A stretch of DNA of 64,000 nucleotides, from NCBI RefSeq assembly GCF_003711515.1, contig NW_021167079.1:3441185-3505184 (forward strand), written 5' to 3'. Of this stretch, positions 1-12,949 are shown in pieces. The stretch is from Sodiomyces alkalinus F11 (lineage: Eukaryota > Ascomycota > Sordariomycetes > Glomerellales > Plectosphaerellaceae). Numbering within the stretch: the stretch's first letter is position 1; each line of letters starts with the position of its first letter. The translations under genes were made by a program, and so were the position numbers. The notes beneath the pieces are model-generated. The model was given only the letters and a program-made list of their open reading frames with translations. It was not told where the DNA came from and did not search any database.

Positions 1-908
1 TATTTATAGGTTTACGTCTTTTTACTAGCGTATATCGCGACTCTGGGTAGATAAGAGACTTAGCTCTATTTACCCTTAGCCTTAAGACTATAGACTAGCC
101 TCCTAATAAGTATAGGCTTTAAAAATAAAGGAAATCAGGGAAACTGATAATAAGGAATAAGATATAGCTTATTAGTATAATCCTCGTACTTACTCGGGTT
201 AAAATCTAGGCGCTATAGAATCTATACCTTAACGGTACTAGACTCCCTTACCTTTTTTAACTCTTTCTCTAGCTTTTTATAATACTCTCTCAATAAATCT
301 TTTATCTCTCGGAGTAGCGTAAAAGTCCGTTAATAGTATAATTAGGGGAACTAATATTATCCTTAGCCTTAGTATCTTCCTCGGGGCCCTTTAGGTCAAA
401 GGGGTGCTTTAGTGACTTTTTCGGTAATAGGCACTCCTCGAGCAGGGTACGTAATCTTAAGCTCCTCGCTATAGTCTTATTTAAGTATAGTCTAGTCCTT
501 AGGCTCCTAGTGCTTATCGTCGTTTTAGATAAACTTCTTTAGGCTATTAGCGGTAAAAGTAATCCCTTTTAGTTCTTCCCTAGCCAGAGTCTTAAGGATA
601 AAGGACTTATTATCGTGATTAGCCTTCCGGATACGATATAGGCCGTTCTATTAGTAGTTAAGCTTAGCCTTACGGCTTATATCGATAGCTTTCTTTGTAT
701 TATAAACTAGTATACGATCCTTAATCTATAGTCTTTACTTATAGAGTACCCGGGTATAGCTAGCGTTAATATAGGCTATCTATTACCCCCGTTACTTAGT
801 AATTATAGTAATAGTAGTATATCGGTCGGTATTAAGCTAGGTAAAAGCCCTTAACCGAAGTATTATCTTATTCTTAGGGGTTTTAACACGGCCCTAGTCT
901 AGTACTCT

Positions 909-1260
909 TTAGGTTAGGCAGGTCGTCTTAATCGGGGTAATAGCCTTATAGCCGTGTAAAAGGAAGAAAGGGGTGTAGCTAGTAAAAGCTTTTACCGTTA
1001 TACGGTTAGCGAAGAGGACTATCGGGAGGATCTTATAAAGGGCTTTAGGGTAAAGCTTTAACTCAATAGATAGAGCGTAGGTAATAGTCTTATATCTAAC
1101 CTCGTTAAAGCTATTAGCGCGGGGGTAATAGGCCGAGGTAAGCTTTCGAGTAGTCTTATAGCGACGGTTTAGCTTAATTATATAACCCTTATTTTCGGGA
1201 CCTTTATCTATAAGGAACATTATATACAGCCTATACCTATAGATTATATCTTCCTATAGA
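909..1260 (-). pseudogene. Gypsy-1 integrase core remnant
   Basis: A 103-codon stretch on the minus strand is still open. It resembles the second half of a Ty3/Gypsy integrase core: a D-x-G-P-E segment, then a former H-P-Q-A-N-G motif read here as Y-P-R-A-N-S, and a following T-P-F-F-L-L-H-G-Y block typical of the integrase C-terminal side. The His-to-Tyr and Gly-to-Ser changes are what RIP transitions would cause. No intact flanking domain remains, so the element cannot make an integrase from this copy. Confidence 0.75.
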
Positions 1261-2640
1261 AATAAGGTAATAGCCTTAGACGTATTCTTCTTTAGTAATT
1301 AAGCCTCGACCTAACCTATAAATATATAGCGGGCCTTTATAAGATACTACCCTTAGAGATATTAAACGTCTAGGCTAACCTAGGTAAAAGGGAGGGCGGT
1401 TTCGGGCAGGCTTATTAAGATTAGGGGATCCTCCTAGGAATAGCTATAGCGGGGCTAGTATTCCGAATAGGACTCGATAAACCTCTAGACACTCTTATAG
1501 ATACTATCCTGAAAGTAGTTAGCGGCGAGGCGATAGTAAGTCCTTTACCTTCCTTAGTATCCGGATTCATCGTAGGCTCTCCTAATTAGGTTAACCTAGG
1601 TATCCTTATTGTTAATCTAGCATTTAGGGGTCGAATCGGCCTTAGTTACTCGGGTCTATAGTAGTCTATCCTTAAGGAACACACAGGTAGCCCTATCTTT
1701 AACTCTACGGGCTTTCTTAGGATCTATTCCTCTAAGTATATAAAAGGTCGGTAAAAAGGTGGCTACTTACCGGGAAAACTAACTCTAGGTAAAATCCTTA
1801 TTAAGGATATCGTTAGCTAGGGCAGGGTTATCGAACTATATCTCGGCTTTAGTAAGAAAGATTCTATTATCCACGAAGTTATTTAAGTCTCCTTCGGTAG
1901 TATCGTTAGTCTAATTAAAGGGTATTCCGGATATCCGGGAGAGTCTATTAGCTATAGTATTCTTAGATCCTTTAATATACTTAATATCGAAGTCGAAGAG
2001 CCGGACCCAGGTAAGCTATCGGGTAATTAGGGTATTAGGGAGGTTAGTAGTAGACCCTTTTAATTAGGATAGAAGGGCTTAGGTATCGGTCTTAAGGATA
2101 AAGTAAACCCTATAAAGGTAGTTACGTAGGCGCCGAAGGGTTTTTAGGACTCCCCTTAGCTTTAGCTTACTAGTATTATAGACCCTCTCTCTAAAGAATT
2201 AGCGGCCGCTTTCGTACCGTGCTATAGCTCTTTTATCCTTTAACGTACTAACCGAGGATTCCCCCTTATCTATCCGTGCTAGCGTTAACGATAATATAGA
2301 TAACTCCTACGTCTTTGCCGTACTAGATAGTAATTAGGATAGGGGCAGTGGTAAGGGCCTTCTTAAGGGCGTCTATAGCGTGTTATTAAGGCTCCTCCCA
2401 CTTACAGGCAGTATTCTTCCTTAGTAGGTCGGTTAGGGGTCTAGCGATAATAGCGAACTTATAAATCCAGACTTCGTAAAAGGTAATAAGACCGAGGAAC
2501 GAATAAACGTTTAAGACCGTACTATACCTTTCCCACTCTCGGACCTTTACGATTTTAGCCTACTTAGGGGAATAACTATTAGTACCGTAAACGTAGTCTA
2601 TAATAGTGGCTACTTTCTAATACTACTAGCTTTTAACACC

Positions 2641-2830
2641 TATAATAATACCTCTAGCTAGCTCCATATTAAGAAGCACTTTATCGATATTAGCGATATA
2701 CTCGGCTATAAAACAGCGAATTCTAGGCCTAATTAGGGTATCCTTATAGGTAGTTATTAGTCCTTTTACTATAATATTATTAATAAAGGGTCTATAGTAC
2801 TAGGGAATAAAGTCGTAAAGGATACGGGTT
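2641..2830 (-). pseudogene. Gypsy-1 reverse transcriptase palm remnant
   Basis: Minus-strand translation gives a block reading R-P-F-I-N-N-I-I-V-K-G followed by a helix ending in A-R-G. This corresponds to the R-P-F-L-D-D-V-V-V-K-G palm block found in one lineage of fungal Gypsy elements, in which the usual Y-x-D-D box is F-L-D-D. Both catalytic Asp codons are now Asn (GAC to AAC), as RIP would produce. The boundaries of the whole RT domain were not determined. Confidence 0.65.
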
Positions 2831-4581
2831 ATAATACGTATAAACTAGGCCACCGAATTAGTAGCCCCTTAAGGAAGGGTATATATCCTAAAGAGTCTAA
2901 TAATAATCGTAAAGGTAATTAGATCTTAAGACTCCTTATTAAGGGTAACCTAATCGTAGCCGGAGAAAAGGTCTAAGAGGGATATAAGCTTATATATAGC
3001 GAAATCCTCGGAGAATTCGTCGGCCTTAGACGGTATAAAGGTATCTTAAAAGGTTACTACGTTAATCTTAATAGCCGAGTTAATAAGCCGTATAGTACTA
3101 TCCTTCTTCTTAACTAAGAACTAAGGGTTATAGTAGACTATATAGCTCTCCTCGATTATACCTTTCTTAAGGCGGTTCTTTATTATCTATATAACTATAG
3201 ACTCTAGAGCCTTAGGGATAAGGATCCCCTTTGCCTACCACGCCTTATAAGGGACCGCCCGAAGCTTTTATAGAGGGGCTACTTATTCGTTAAGGCGGCT
3301 ATACTTAGTCTAATCCCACGTAATAGCTGCCTCGCGGTTTAGGAGGATTTTTATTAGGAGCTCCTATTCTTTAGGGGTTAAATAGTCGATAGTCTTTAGG
3401 ATAGCGTCGAGTCTTTTAGGTATAAGGCGCGAATAAGATATGATTTTAGGAAACTTCGGTATAATTAGGCTAACAAACCGCTTATCTTCTAGCTCCTAGT
3501 CTTCCTCTTTAATTTCTACGAGGATATTCTTCTTCTAGTAAGGGTCTTAATTAGGGATACTTCTATTAGACGGAATATCGTTAAGAGGGTAAACCTTTAA
3601 AGCCTTAGGCTTCTATATAGTAAAGACGCCTTCGGGATTAAGGGGATAGTATACTTCTTTAATAAGATCCTAGAATTTCCTCCTCTTTAGCTACTATAGC
3701 CTCTTCGTCATAACCGCGGCTATACTAATAATACTATCCTCCTCTTTCTTTAAAGTCTCGAGCGTTCTTATCTAGGAATTATCCTATATTATCCGGTCCT
3801 TCCGAAAATATAAGACTAAGAGGCTATTAGGGTAATTAGGCTAATAGTAGTATAGAAAAGTCGAAAAAGATAAGTGGTTAGTATAAATTAGTTATTATTA
3901 TATAGTCGTAGTTATTATATAGGGAGCCTCCGCGATATACCTCTTATATCCTTAGCCCTAATTTCGTGGTATCGCCCTTAAGGCTATATAAATTCTCTGT
4001 GTTAAGGGCTTTACCTCCTTTATAAATAAAAAGGTAACTAAAGTAGTAGTATCCTTATTATCTAAATAAAAGAAAATATTATCGTCGCTTTTCTCCTCCT
4101 CCTCCTTTATTACCCCCTCCTTTTTCGCCCCCTTATCAGGCGAACTGCTAGTCTTATCGTTACTCGATATTAAGGTAGTGGCCCCGGACTAATTATAAAG
4201 GATACTATCCTCTCCTTACTATCCGATACTCTAATCGATTAAATCCTCCTCGTCTCGGCGTTTCTCCTCCTCTTAAAACTTAGGTTAGTTTTATTTATAA
4301 GGGCGGTTATCGACCTATTCCGTACTAGCGATAAGGACGATAATACGGGTATCCCCGTAAGTAAAGTCTATATCGATCTATTTATCCTTATAGGTAAAAA
4401 AGGCGTAACTATCGAGTAAGAATAGTAGGCTAAGGAGTATTCCGGGTCCTATCCCCTTAATTACTATATAATAGACCTTTCTATACTAGTCCCTAACCTA
4501 GAGGTACTCTTCTAAATAGCCTATATAGTTCACCCTATCTACGTTATTAATTCCCTTAATCGCGATATTACTTTTCCCTAC

Positions 4582-4680
4582 ACGGCCTTATAATCCTAGC
4601 TTCTTTATAAGGTTTAGCCGGATAATATTAAAAACGGCTCCTATATCGATAACTACGTAGAAACGATCCTTTATAGGGTA
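4582..4680 (-). pseudogene. Gypsy-1 aspartic protease remnant
   Basis: Minus-strand translation gives Y-V-V-I-D-I-G-A-V-F-N-I-I, matching the retropepsin active-site block (D-[ST]-G-A) with the Ser/Thr changed. A single TAA follows downstream. It lies upstream of the RT remnant in element orientation, as expected for Ty3/Gypsy. Confidence 0.65.
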
Positions 4681-7600
4681 GGCTTAGCTATTCGCTTAGT
4701 TAGGCTAACCCGTAATATTATATACTTAGCGTAAATAGTAAGAGGCTTTAGTGTATTAATTATCGGGGCGGGCGTAATAGATAGGGTACTATTAGGCGTA
4801 GGGGCTATAGTTATAGTGTTTATAAACTATATAGGGCGTTCGGGTCTAAGGGGTAAGGAGTCTATAAAAAAGGCCTTTTTAGGGGTTAAGTGGATAACTT
4901 TATAAGGCTTTACTTAGCTACCGATTAACCATAGTATCTCCTTATAGTCCGCGAGAATAGCTTTATTAGTAGAGAGGAGGTAAACTATAGGAATCTTAAC
5001 CTCTATTTCTAAAAGGTGCTTTAGGCTCTTCTCGCGGACCTTCTATATAATAGCCTCCTAATTAAATAAATTAAGGGTATCGTTCTAAGCTATAGCCCGC
5101 CAGGTAGGCCGGGTAATAGTTATAGTAGTAACGGGTCTAGATATAGGGGCTATCGATTTAGGGGCTAGTCCATCTTCTATATCGACGTTATTAATTATTT
5201 CTATAGCCCTTTAGGAGCTTTCCGGAGTCGATAGGGTCTATTAAATAGCCTAATTAGGGGAACCAGCTATTGTTAGCGTGGGTTTACTAATTCTCCCGCT
5301 TCTAGTAGTACGAAGAGGGTCCTAGGGGTCGGTTAAAGTATACTAAGATATAGATATAGTATATACTCTAGTAGTAATAAAATTAATAGATCCCGTGACC
5401 TTAGTGACTCTTAAGGCTTAAGTGGCTTAGTTAGCCTAATTACTCTAACCGGCCTACTACTTCTATACTTGCTTAACTATATACTTAATTATAAGCCTAT
5501 TAGTCTTTTTAGTCTTATAGGGGAGAGTGGCGGGCTAGAAGGTCTTAATATAGATGTCTACGAGCTCCTTAAATCGGCTATAGAGCTTAGTAGCTAGCTA
5601 ATATAGTATAAGGCGTTAGTATAGCTAATACTTATTAACCCGTAGCTTACTCTCTAGGTAAGCTACCTAGGTACCGGTCTAATCTATTACTATATATTCG
5701 GGGAACTATTACTTAACTGGGTTATAGGCGTTATCGTGGATTAGGATAAGGTAGTTATCTCTACGATACCCTTTTTAACTATAGTAGTAGTAGCGAGCTA
5801 GTAGGGGCTGGCCGTTATTCTATGTACCTCTCTGCTATCCTAGGCGGTTATTATATTACTAGGTTAGGCGGTTATTATTATATCGGTTATTATATTTAGT
5901 GCGGGGTCCTCCGTAATAGATCTCCTTAGTGTACTAAGCGTTATTAGGCTAGTAAGCGGCACTATTAGCCTGATTAGGGGTAGCGAAGTGTATTAAAATA
6001 GTTATTATAGGCTAAGGGGCGTCCTTAAGGACGGTATAAAAGGCGTTCTTTAGATTAGCCTTTATAGCGAGGAGGGCTTAGACCTTTTCCGTGCCTATTT
6101 TCTTAGATAGGGCGAGCACTTAGATAGTAATACCCCTAACGCCTTTAGCTCTATTATAGATAAGGGAAATAGTATACTTCTCGAGGAGGTCGGCGAGCTT
6201 ATCTATATTAGATTAAAAGGCTATAGACTCCTAGACTATAGTAGGCCGCCTTAAGATTATAGACTAGAAAGCGGTACTATTAGGCTGATTAGACCTAGCT
6301 ATACCTAGTATAGCGTCCCTATCTATAGGCTTACCTTCTACTTTCTAGATATCCGTAGACTACTCGCGTAGTAGGTCTAAAAGTAGCTTATAGCTTTTAA
6401 CTATCTTTCTTAAGTCGGTGCCTCGGATCTTAAGCTTATTAGCGATAAATATATAGATATCCCTATATAGAATAGTAAGGATAATACCGTAGAGCTTAGA
6501 GTCCTTAATAAAAGTGTCTTAAACCCGCTCTGCCTTAGCCTTCTAGATAGTAATTTACTATAATAAGTCCCTAACCTAATAAACGCTATTAATCTTATAC
6601 GTCTTATATTTTACCCGAAGCTAATACACCTTATAAGAGAAGTTAAGTTAGTTATTATGATCTAGATAAGAGTACTCTTTAACGAGCTTCTCGATTAGAT
6701 TAGACTAACTACCTTTAGTGGCTTAGACCTCTTTAACTAGGCGTTTAATAGCGGGACAAATAGCCGTGTCCGTGTATAAGTTAACGTAGGTGATCTTATC
6801 GGCTTTACTAAGGCGGTTAAGCTTAGTATAGTTATCGTACTACTAAAGAAATATAGAGAGGGACTTACTACTAAAGCGGGGAGCTCTAATAATAAAGGGA
6901 TTTAGGGGTACTCTTAATATAATAGTAGTAGTGGGCAGGGCTTTAATAACCTCAGCGATAGTAGTCTCTTAGTCACGGCTTATTAGGGCTTATCGCAGCT
7001 TAATTAGGTCTTCAGCGGTAGTAGGGGGCTATTAACGTTTAGGAGCGGCGGTAGTAAAGGTAGGTTAGGCAGGGGTAGTATTAGGGGTAGTTATCGAAAT
7101 AGTAGTCGGAGCCGCGGTAGATATAATTGTCGGCCTAGGGGCGGGCGAAGGTAAGGCCGTAGCCCCGATATCGTGGTTCCCCTAATTAGGGGTAGTAGAA
7201 GTGGCGGGTGTAATAATAGGGGGAATAGCCGACGAGAGAGCCTTATTATCGGAGTCGCTAATAACGATAACAGGGTTAGGCTCGCGATGCTAAGTCTAAG
7301 TATCTATAATAGTTTAGGTATAAGTATAAGGGGGTAGGCGAATAATAATAATAGGGTTAAGGCGTTTAGGGAAAGGTTCTTCGAACTAATTATCTAGCGA
7401 GAAGATCCTATAGGTGTTTTAGATACTAGCTAGGTTAGTATATATATTATCTTATCTTAATAAGAGTAATAAAGTCTTTAATAAGAGGGTGGTAGCGGTC
7501 CTAGATTTCGCCCCGTGATATTTATCTTCGGGGTCTAGGTTTTCTTACTTACCTCAAAGGAAGAGGCCCCCTACGATTAGGAGATTACCTATTAGTAAAG

Positions 7601-8589
7601 GGGCTATACTTACGGATATTAATATTAGTAATATTACGCGCTAAGTCTTACGAAGAAGTATTATAACTTACTTACGGGGTCTATAAAGGTTTTTACTAGA
7701 TTATCGGGTCCTTATATAAGATATCGTTATTTCGCTCCTACGCTCGGTATTAGCTCTTTATTAGGTCTATTAGGAGTTAGTTACCCTAATCCGGGTAAGC
7801 TACTCTCGGCGGTCTTATCTTTTCTTCGCTATCGTGCGGGAGTCTATCTTAATTAGTGGTAGGGGTTATAAGCCCCCTATCGAGTCCGGAATCTAACTTT
7901 ATCGCGATCTAATTAGTTTCTTCCGTTCCTATAATTACTACCTCCGCGGCGGCGGGTCTTATAATTAAAAGTGCTAAAAGTGCTTCTTACCTCACCTATA
8001 TAGTCGTTTCTTTTTCTAAATCTATTAGGGTAAATCTCCCCTCGGCCTTAAAGCGTTAAATCCTTCCTCGGTCGTTATCTTTATATCCTTTAGGGGTCGT
8101 TAACTAATAGTCTATTTAGGAGGGCCGGAACCTCCCTCGAGCGCCTCTATTACTTTAATCAGGGTTAGAATACTTTAGGGACGCCGAATAAATCCGCCTC
8201 CGAGCACTATATTATAACTAGATAAAGACGTAGTGGTACTAGATCGTTAAGATAAAGATTAGATAAAGAGGTTAGTCTAGTAAAGCCACGATATATAACT
8301 AAAATATAACTAACACCGCTATAACCTTTAGCGAAGAAGTAGATTAGTAGTTATTATTCTGATTAGGGTAATATAAGTTAAACTGGAAAGATACCTTAAA
8401 CGTGGAATAAGTAATTATAAAAGAGGATGATAATTGAATAGTAGTCCCTTGCCGGGGATATCCTACGTGCGTCCCTTAATATATATATAGGATATAGATC
8501 CAGTAGCCTCGAAAAAGGGGGTTATATAACCGGCTGCCAACACCACACCAAAGCCGTATCTACGCGGTTACAACGGCTACCTAAAATTC

Positions 8590-11520
8590 TCCAGCAGAAC
8601 GCTATAGCGGTATTATCTTTACTATCGCGAGGACCCTCGTAATAGCCTTAGGTATTTAATAGAATATATAGCTAGAGATCCTCGCTGCTATAGTATACCT
8701 ATATAACCTGATTCCTCGTAAGGACCTTAGGTAGAAGTCTCTAAAAGGATATATTGAGAATTAGATTAATAAATAAGGCCTAAAGAAGATCCTTATTAAG
8801 CTTATCGTTAGCCACTTAAAGAGGTATAGTTATAGAGCCTATCCTCTAACCGCTAACTACTAATAAGGTTATAACCTTAACGCTAAGTTAGCCGAAAGAG
8901 TATATATCGGCTATTTGATCGGTTATAAAAGCACTAATATATACCGGATTTAGGTACTAAAATTAGGGAGGATTCTGCGCACGAGAGATATTACCTTTAA
9001 CGAAAAACTATTATATAAAGATCGCGATATAGAGCCGCCGGTTACCGAAAAGGTCTTCGAGTAATTAAATCTGCTAGTAGATTATTAACTCTATAATCCT
9101 CTCGCTATTACTACTAACGTTACCGATCTTCTGCTTCAACTACTACTAGAGCAGAATACCACGAGGGAGGCTATAGCGGAGGCTACTACTATTACTACTA
9201 CTAGTGCTTTTAGGGGGGTGGATAGAGTTACAGGTTTAATAACCACTACAGAATCTGCAGAAGAATAATAATAGTAGGAAATTCAACCTGCTAATTAGGA
9301 GGCATAGGAGGTATATAGAATAGGGCAAATAAGCCCTATAACGTCTTCCACGCGTCTGGCGGCACCTACTTGAAGAACGCCTTCTATAATTACACCTATA
9401 ATTACTCCTCTAATAACCATAAACGGCCTTTCTACACCACTAACCGGAATTACGGATCTGCCGCCTATTTTTAAACGGCCTAACGATACCGAAGATTAAT
9501 CTAACGATACGGCCGTAACCGGCGATACCGCCGTGATAGGATTACTATCCCCTGACTAATCGGTTCTTAACGAGGAACTAACCACTACTACTACCCCCGC
9601 CGTTAATCCGGCATCTACGGCTCCTACTATGGCTAAGTCTCCTTAAACCTCTTCTTCTACTACCACTACTAACTAACCTTCCTCTTCCACTAGCAGAAGA
9701 AGCCGCCCTCCTGTTTTTCCGACGGCCGCTACTAACCGGCCTGTCCGTAGTAGGCGTCTAACCGACCGTTATACCCCTCCTTCCTTTTATATCTTATATA
9801 ATTAGATTAAGATACCGATGTAGCCGCTACTACGCCGCGATATGCCTAAGGAACCTCTAAACTAGTCTTAAATGCTAAAGAGTCCTTATAAATTAGAATA
9901 GATTAAGGCTGCCTTATAGGAGGTCGGCACGCTTAGGTTAATAGGCACCTTTAAACGGTAGGAATAGTCCTACTAGCAGGGGCACGGCTTAGGACTATCT
10001 AAATCAGTTCTAAGGCCACTAGATCTTAAATAGGTTTTTAAGTATAAGGTCGATCCTATAGAATACGTAAACAAGTTTAAGGCACGCCTTTACGTTCGAG
10101 GGGATTAATAACTAAATAACCACCTTAACGCCTACGCCTCCACCCTCGCTAGAAGGATCTTTAGGTCCCTGATTGACATTATAGCCTACTTCGATCTTAA
10201 GACTCGGTAACTTAACGCCGTTAACGCATTCACTAATGCCATGCTTAACGAAGAAATCTATATTAAGAACCCCCTTAGTTAGCAATTACTCTAGTCGGTT
10301 ACGGGCCTTAAAGCTCAAGATCAGCTCGAGGACGTTTTAAAGTAATCTATATATATCCCTAAACAATATAGAGGGATTTAAAGGCTACGGCGAGCATTAT
10401 ATAGCCTCCGCCGTTCCCTAAAGCTATAGCACGAATAGCTCTTTTCCGTTTTAGGTAAGTGCGACCTAAAATAATTAACTAAAGACGATTAGGTCTTTAA
10501 AAGTAAGGAACTAATCGCGTTCTTCTACGTGGACGATATTATTTTAACCTATAGGAAGGAATATTAATCTGCTACTAATAATCTTATATAACGGATATAG
10601 CAGCACCTCCAGATTAGAGATCTAGGCCTAATTAAGTGGTTCCTAGGGATTAGGGTTATTCGAGATCGCTAATAACGCAGGCTTTAGCTTTCTCTTAAGA
10701 ACTATATCACCGATAAGATAAAGGTATTATAGGTGGATTATAGAGGTTATAGGGTTAAAAGCCCTTTTCCTTATCCTAACGTTTTAGAACTATCTGCTAC
10801 TAACTAATAAGCCTCCGAAGAATTAATCCATCTATATCTTCGGGAAGTCGGTTCTATTAATTACGCTCCCTACTAGACCCGGCCTAATATCTCTAAAGCC
10901 GCTTCGAGGCTTACCGAATTTAGCATTAACCCTTTAAAATAGTATTATTAAGCTGCCGATAGGTGCCTAAAGTATCTCGGCTCGATAAAGACCCTATACC
11001 TCTACTTCGGACTATATAAAGACTACTAAAAGCCTACACTCTTCTATGCCTCCGACGCCGCCTTTACGGACGACTATAAGACCAAGGTACAGCTCCTAAG
11101 GGTATACTACCCTACTATTCGGGGGTCCTATAGACTAGATGGTAAATAAGCAAATAAGCGTCGTGACCTCTAGTACTAAAGCCGAGCTTATAGCACTTTC
11201 TACTACTACTAGGTAGTATATCGCGATAAGGAGTTTAATAAAGGACCTAATATTAGCCTTTAATGAGGAACTAGTAATGGTATACTACGATAATTAATAG
11301 ACTAAGCAACTACTAGAATCTCCTAGGCCTTAGGTTACCTCGAAATTAAAGTATCTCGATATCCACGCCCTTTAGATCCGATGAACCATTTAAAAAGAAA
11401 CCGTCTTAATTAATGAGATCGCTACTAATAAGATAGTTAGCGATAGCCTTATAAAGGTACTACCCCCGTAGAAATACAGGGCGTTTATATACCTGCTTAG
11501 TATAGAGGTCCCGACTAAAT
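8590..11520 (+). pseudogene. Copia-1a pol remnant (integrase C-terminus, RT, RNase H)
   Basis: Blocks recognised through the stops include an integrase-end segment with G-Y-L-I-G-Y and T-R-D-I-T-F-N-E (about 8910-9010), typical of Copia integrase C-termini. A Copia RT region follows, beginning near 9880, with the catalytic box F-F-Y-V-D-D-I-I-L-T-Y still intact at about 10520-10555. An RNase H region near 10980-11480 includes F-Y-A-S-D-A-A-F. A Ser/Thr/Pro-rich linker lies between integrase and RT (about 9100-9800). It cannot be translated because of dozens of stops. Confidence 0.75.
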
Positions 11521-11782
11521 TAGATTAAAGTAATTAACATAGACGACGTCCTTCTATTACGCTTTAATTAAAGGAACAACGGTTAATTAGACTATTATTT
11601 TAAGTGTTTTTATGTTTTATAGACTATTATTTAGGTACTATTCTTTAATACTTTTTAACTGCCTTCTGGCGTTAACGCCTATAACGCCGTTAATTAATAT
11701 CTAGGCCCGATTTACGCTGGATTTTAAGCATTAATCCAACGAGCAGAATAGTTAGAATTAATCCTACTATTCTAGGGGGGTA

Positions 11783-11976
11783 TATTAGATACCTATAGCC
11801 ACCTTATCGAGGTGTGATGAACTATATTATGTTAGATGTGTGGAGTACCTCGGTCCTATGTATCCACCCTTATTTCCCCTGCTTTTTCCGTATAGTTAGA
11901 TATCCCTATAAAGTATCACAAACTTCACTTAGATAAGCACACACATAATTCCGCGTACCTTATTTGTGTTCTGAGA
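11783..11976 (+). repeat. Copia-1 LTR, copy 1 (3' LTR of Copia-1a)
   Basis: This 194-bp sequence is strongly similar to 12029-12222, which is also 194 bp. It begins TATTAG (TGTCAG in the other copy, so TG became TA) and follows a G-rich polypurine tract. It keeps many CA and TG dinucleotides, unlike the coding part. Confidence 0.75.
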
Positions 11977-12028
11977 GTTGGGGTTACCTACGAATATTAT
12001 ATAGACCAATATTACTTCGTAATACCCC
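11977..12028. other. 52-bp spacer between two Copia-1 LTRs
   Basis: Short sequence separating the two 194-bp LTR copies. It does not begin with the primer-binding-site sequence found after the second LTR, which supports the first LTR being a 3' LTR. No other feature is seen. Confidence 0.5.
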
Positions 12029-12222
12029 TGTCAGAAGCCACAGCCACCCTATCGGAGTATAACAAACCGTATTATATCAGACGTGTGGAGTACCTCGGTC
12101 TTATATATGCACCCTTATTTCCCCTGCTTTTTCCGTATAGTTAGACATCCCTATAAAGTATTATAAACTTTACTTAGATAAATATATATATATCTTTTAC
12201 ATACCTTATGTATATACTAACA
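12029..12222 (+). repeat. Copia-1 LTR, copy 2 (5' LTR of Copia-1b)
   Basis: Starts TGTCAG and ends TAACA, immediately followed by GTTATAAGCCCGG. It matches the LTR at 11783-11976 in length (194 bp) and over most positions, including a shared block from TGTGGAGTACCTCGGTC to the CCCTATAAAGTAT region. Confidence 0.75.
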
Positions 12223-12235
12223 GTTATAAGCCCGG
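12223..12235 (+). other. Probable tRNA primer-binding site of Copia-1b
   Basis: GTTATAAGCCCGG directly follows the LTR end. The same 13 bases directly follow the 5' LTR of the unrelated-length Copia-2 at 21313-21325. Position and sharing between two Copia families argue for a primer-binding site. The matching tRNA was not identified. Confidence 0.6.
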
Positions 12236-12456
12236 GGTTCTAATAAACAAAGCCATTCCGATTAATTCACTAGCTTCTAGGCTATTAAAATCAGCCTTAA
12301 GTCTATAGCGGGTAGTTTAGTATTATTAGTAATATCCGCCTGCTTTAGTTTTATTTAATCGCCTTATCGTTTTAATCGTACTATTATTTTAAGCGATTAG
12401 TATAGTTAATTAACCTTTCCGTTTATCCTATTCCACTGCTTTTTATTAGTATAATA

Positions 12457-12797
12457 ATGGCTTCCACGGTAGCAATGCCTATTATAGGCCTCGTAACGCT
12501 TACTACTCTAAAAGACTAGAGGCCCTAGATTAAAGCCGTGATAACTATCATGCACTCCCACGATATCGCTAACCTTATTAATCCTGGCCTTAAAGAAGTT
12601 AAACGGCTAAAGCGCCGTATTCGAACCGATCTACTATAACCTCCTACTACCGTAGAAGAATATAATATCACTAATTAGGATATACTCTTTAAGATCTAGT
12701 AGGTAGAAGAGGATCGGTATAAGGCTAAAAAGAGGGGGATCTAAGCACTCTACGACTATATCGCGAAGACGGTTAGCTATACTTTAAAGAATTAGTA
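12457..12797 (+). pseudogene. Copia-1b gag, N-terminal part
   Basis: From ATG 12457 the frame resembles the N-terminus of fungal Copia Gag proteins (P-I-I-G-L-V-T-L-T then D-W-R-P-W-like, with TGG now TAG) and ends in a basic, helical segment. It is interrupted by RIP stops and broken at 12797 by the LINE. The start of the gene keeps more CA and TG than the rest. Confidence 0.65.
12785..12797 (+). repeat. Target-site duplication of LINE-A, left copy
   Basis: TAAAGAATTAGTA, identical to 19420-19432. The gag reading frame of Copia-1b reconnects across the two copies, which defines the LINE ends. Confidence 0.85.
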
Positions 12798-12949
12798 TAA
12801 GTCCTGGTACTCGGCCACGCCTATTAACCACGGGCGCGTAATAGGAGTAAAATCGATAAAACCACTAAGATAGAGATTATAACTACCGCCTCCCTCCCGC
12901 GATACTATTATAGCGGCACCGTAATACCAGCGCTACGGTATAACCGGAA

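Larger units (their letters stand above)
1..8542 (-). mobile_element. Ty3/Gypsy LTR retrotransposon (Gypsy-1), RIP-degraded, cut by the window start
   Basis: Read on the minus strand with RIP stops ignored, this stretch has the Ty3/Gypsy order: protease (about 4590-4680), reverse transcriptase (about 2640-2830), then integrase (about 900-1260). The region from about 5300 to 7500 is in the gag position, but I did not resolve domains there. The right edge is placed at 8542 because the minus strand there begins TGTTGGCAGCC, a typical LTR start, and plus-strand Copia coding sequence resumes just after. The 3' end and 3' LTR lie left of the window, so the LTR length and target duplication cannot be checked. 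CA and TG are nearly absent over most of it, the mark of RIP. It probably inserted into the integrase region of the Copia element that follows. Confidence 0.8.
8543..11976 (+). mobile_element. Ty1/Copia element, 3' part (Copia-1a: integrase end, RT, RNase H, 3' LTR)
   Basis: Plus-strand reading gives the end of a Copia integrase (from about 8590), a reverse transcriptase, RNase H (to about 11520), a purine tract ending in six Gs at 11775-11780, and an LTR at 11783-11976. The 5' part of this copy is missing to the left, where Gypsy-1 begins. RIP is heavy in the coding part (many TAA and TAG) but clearly weaker in the LTR. Confidence 0.8.
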
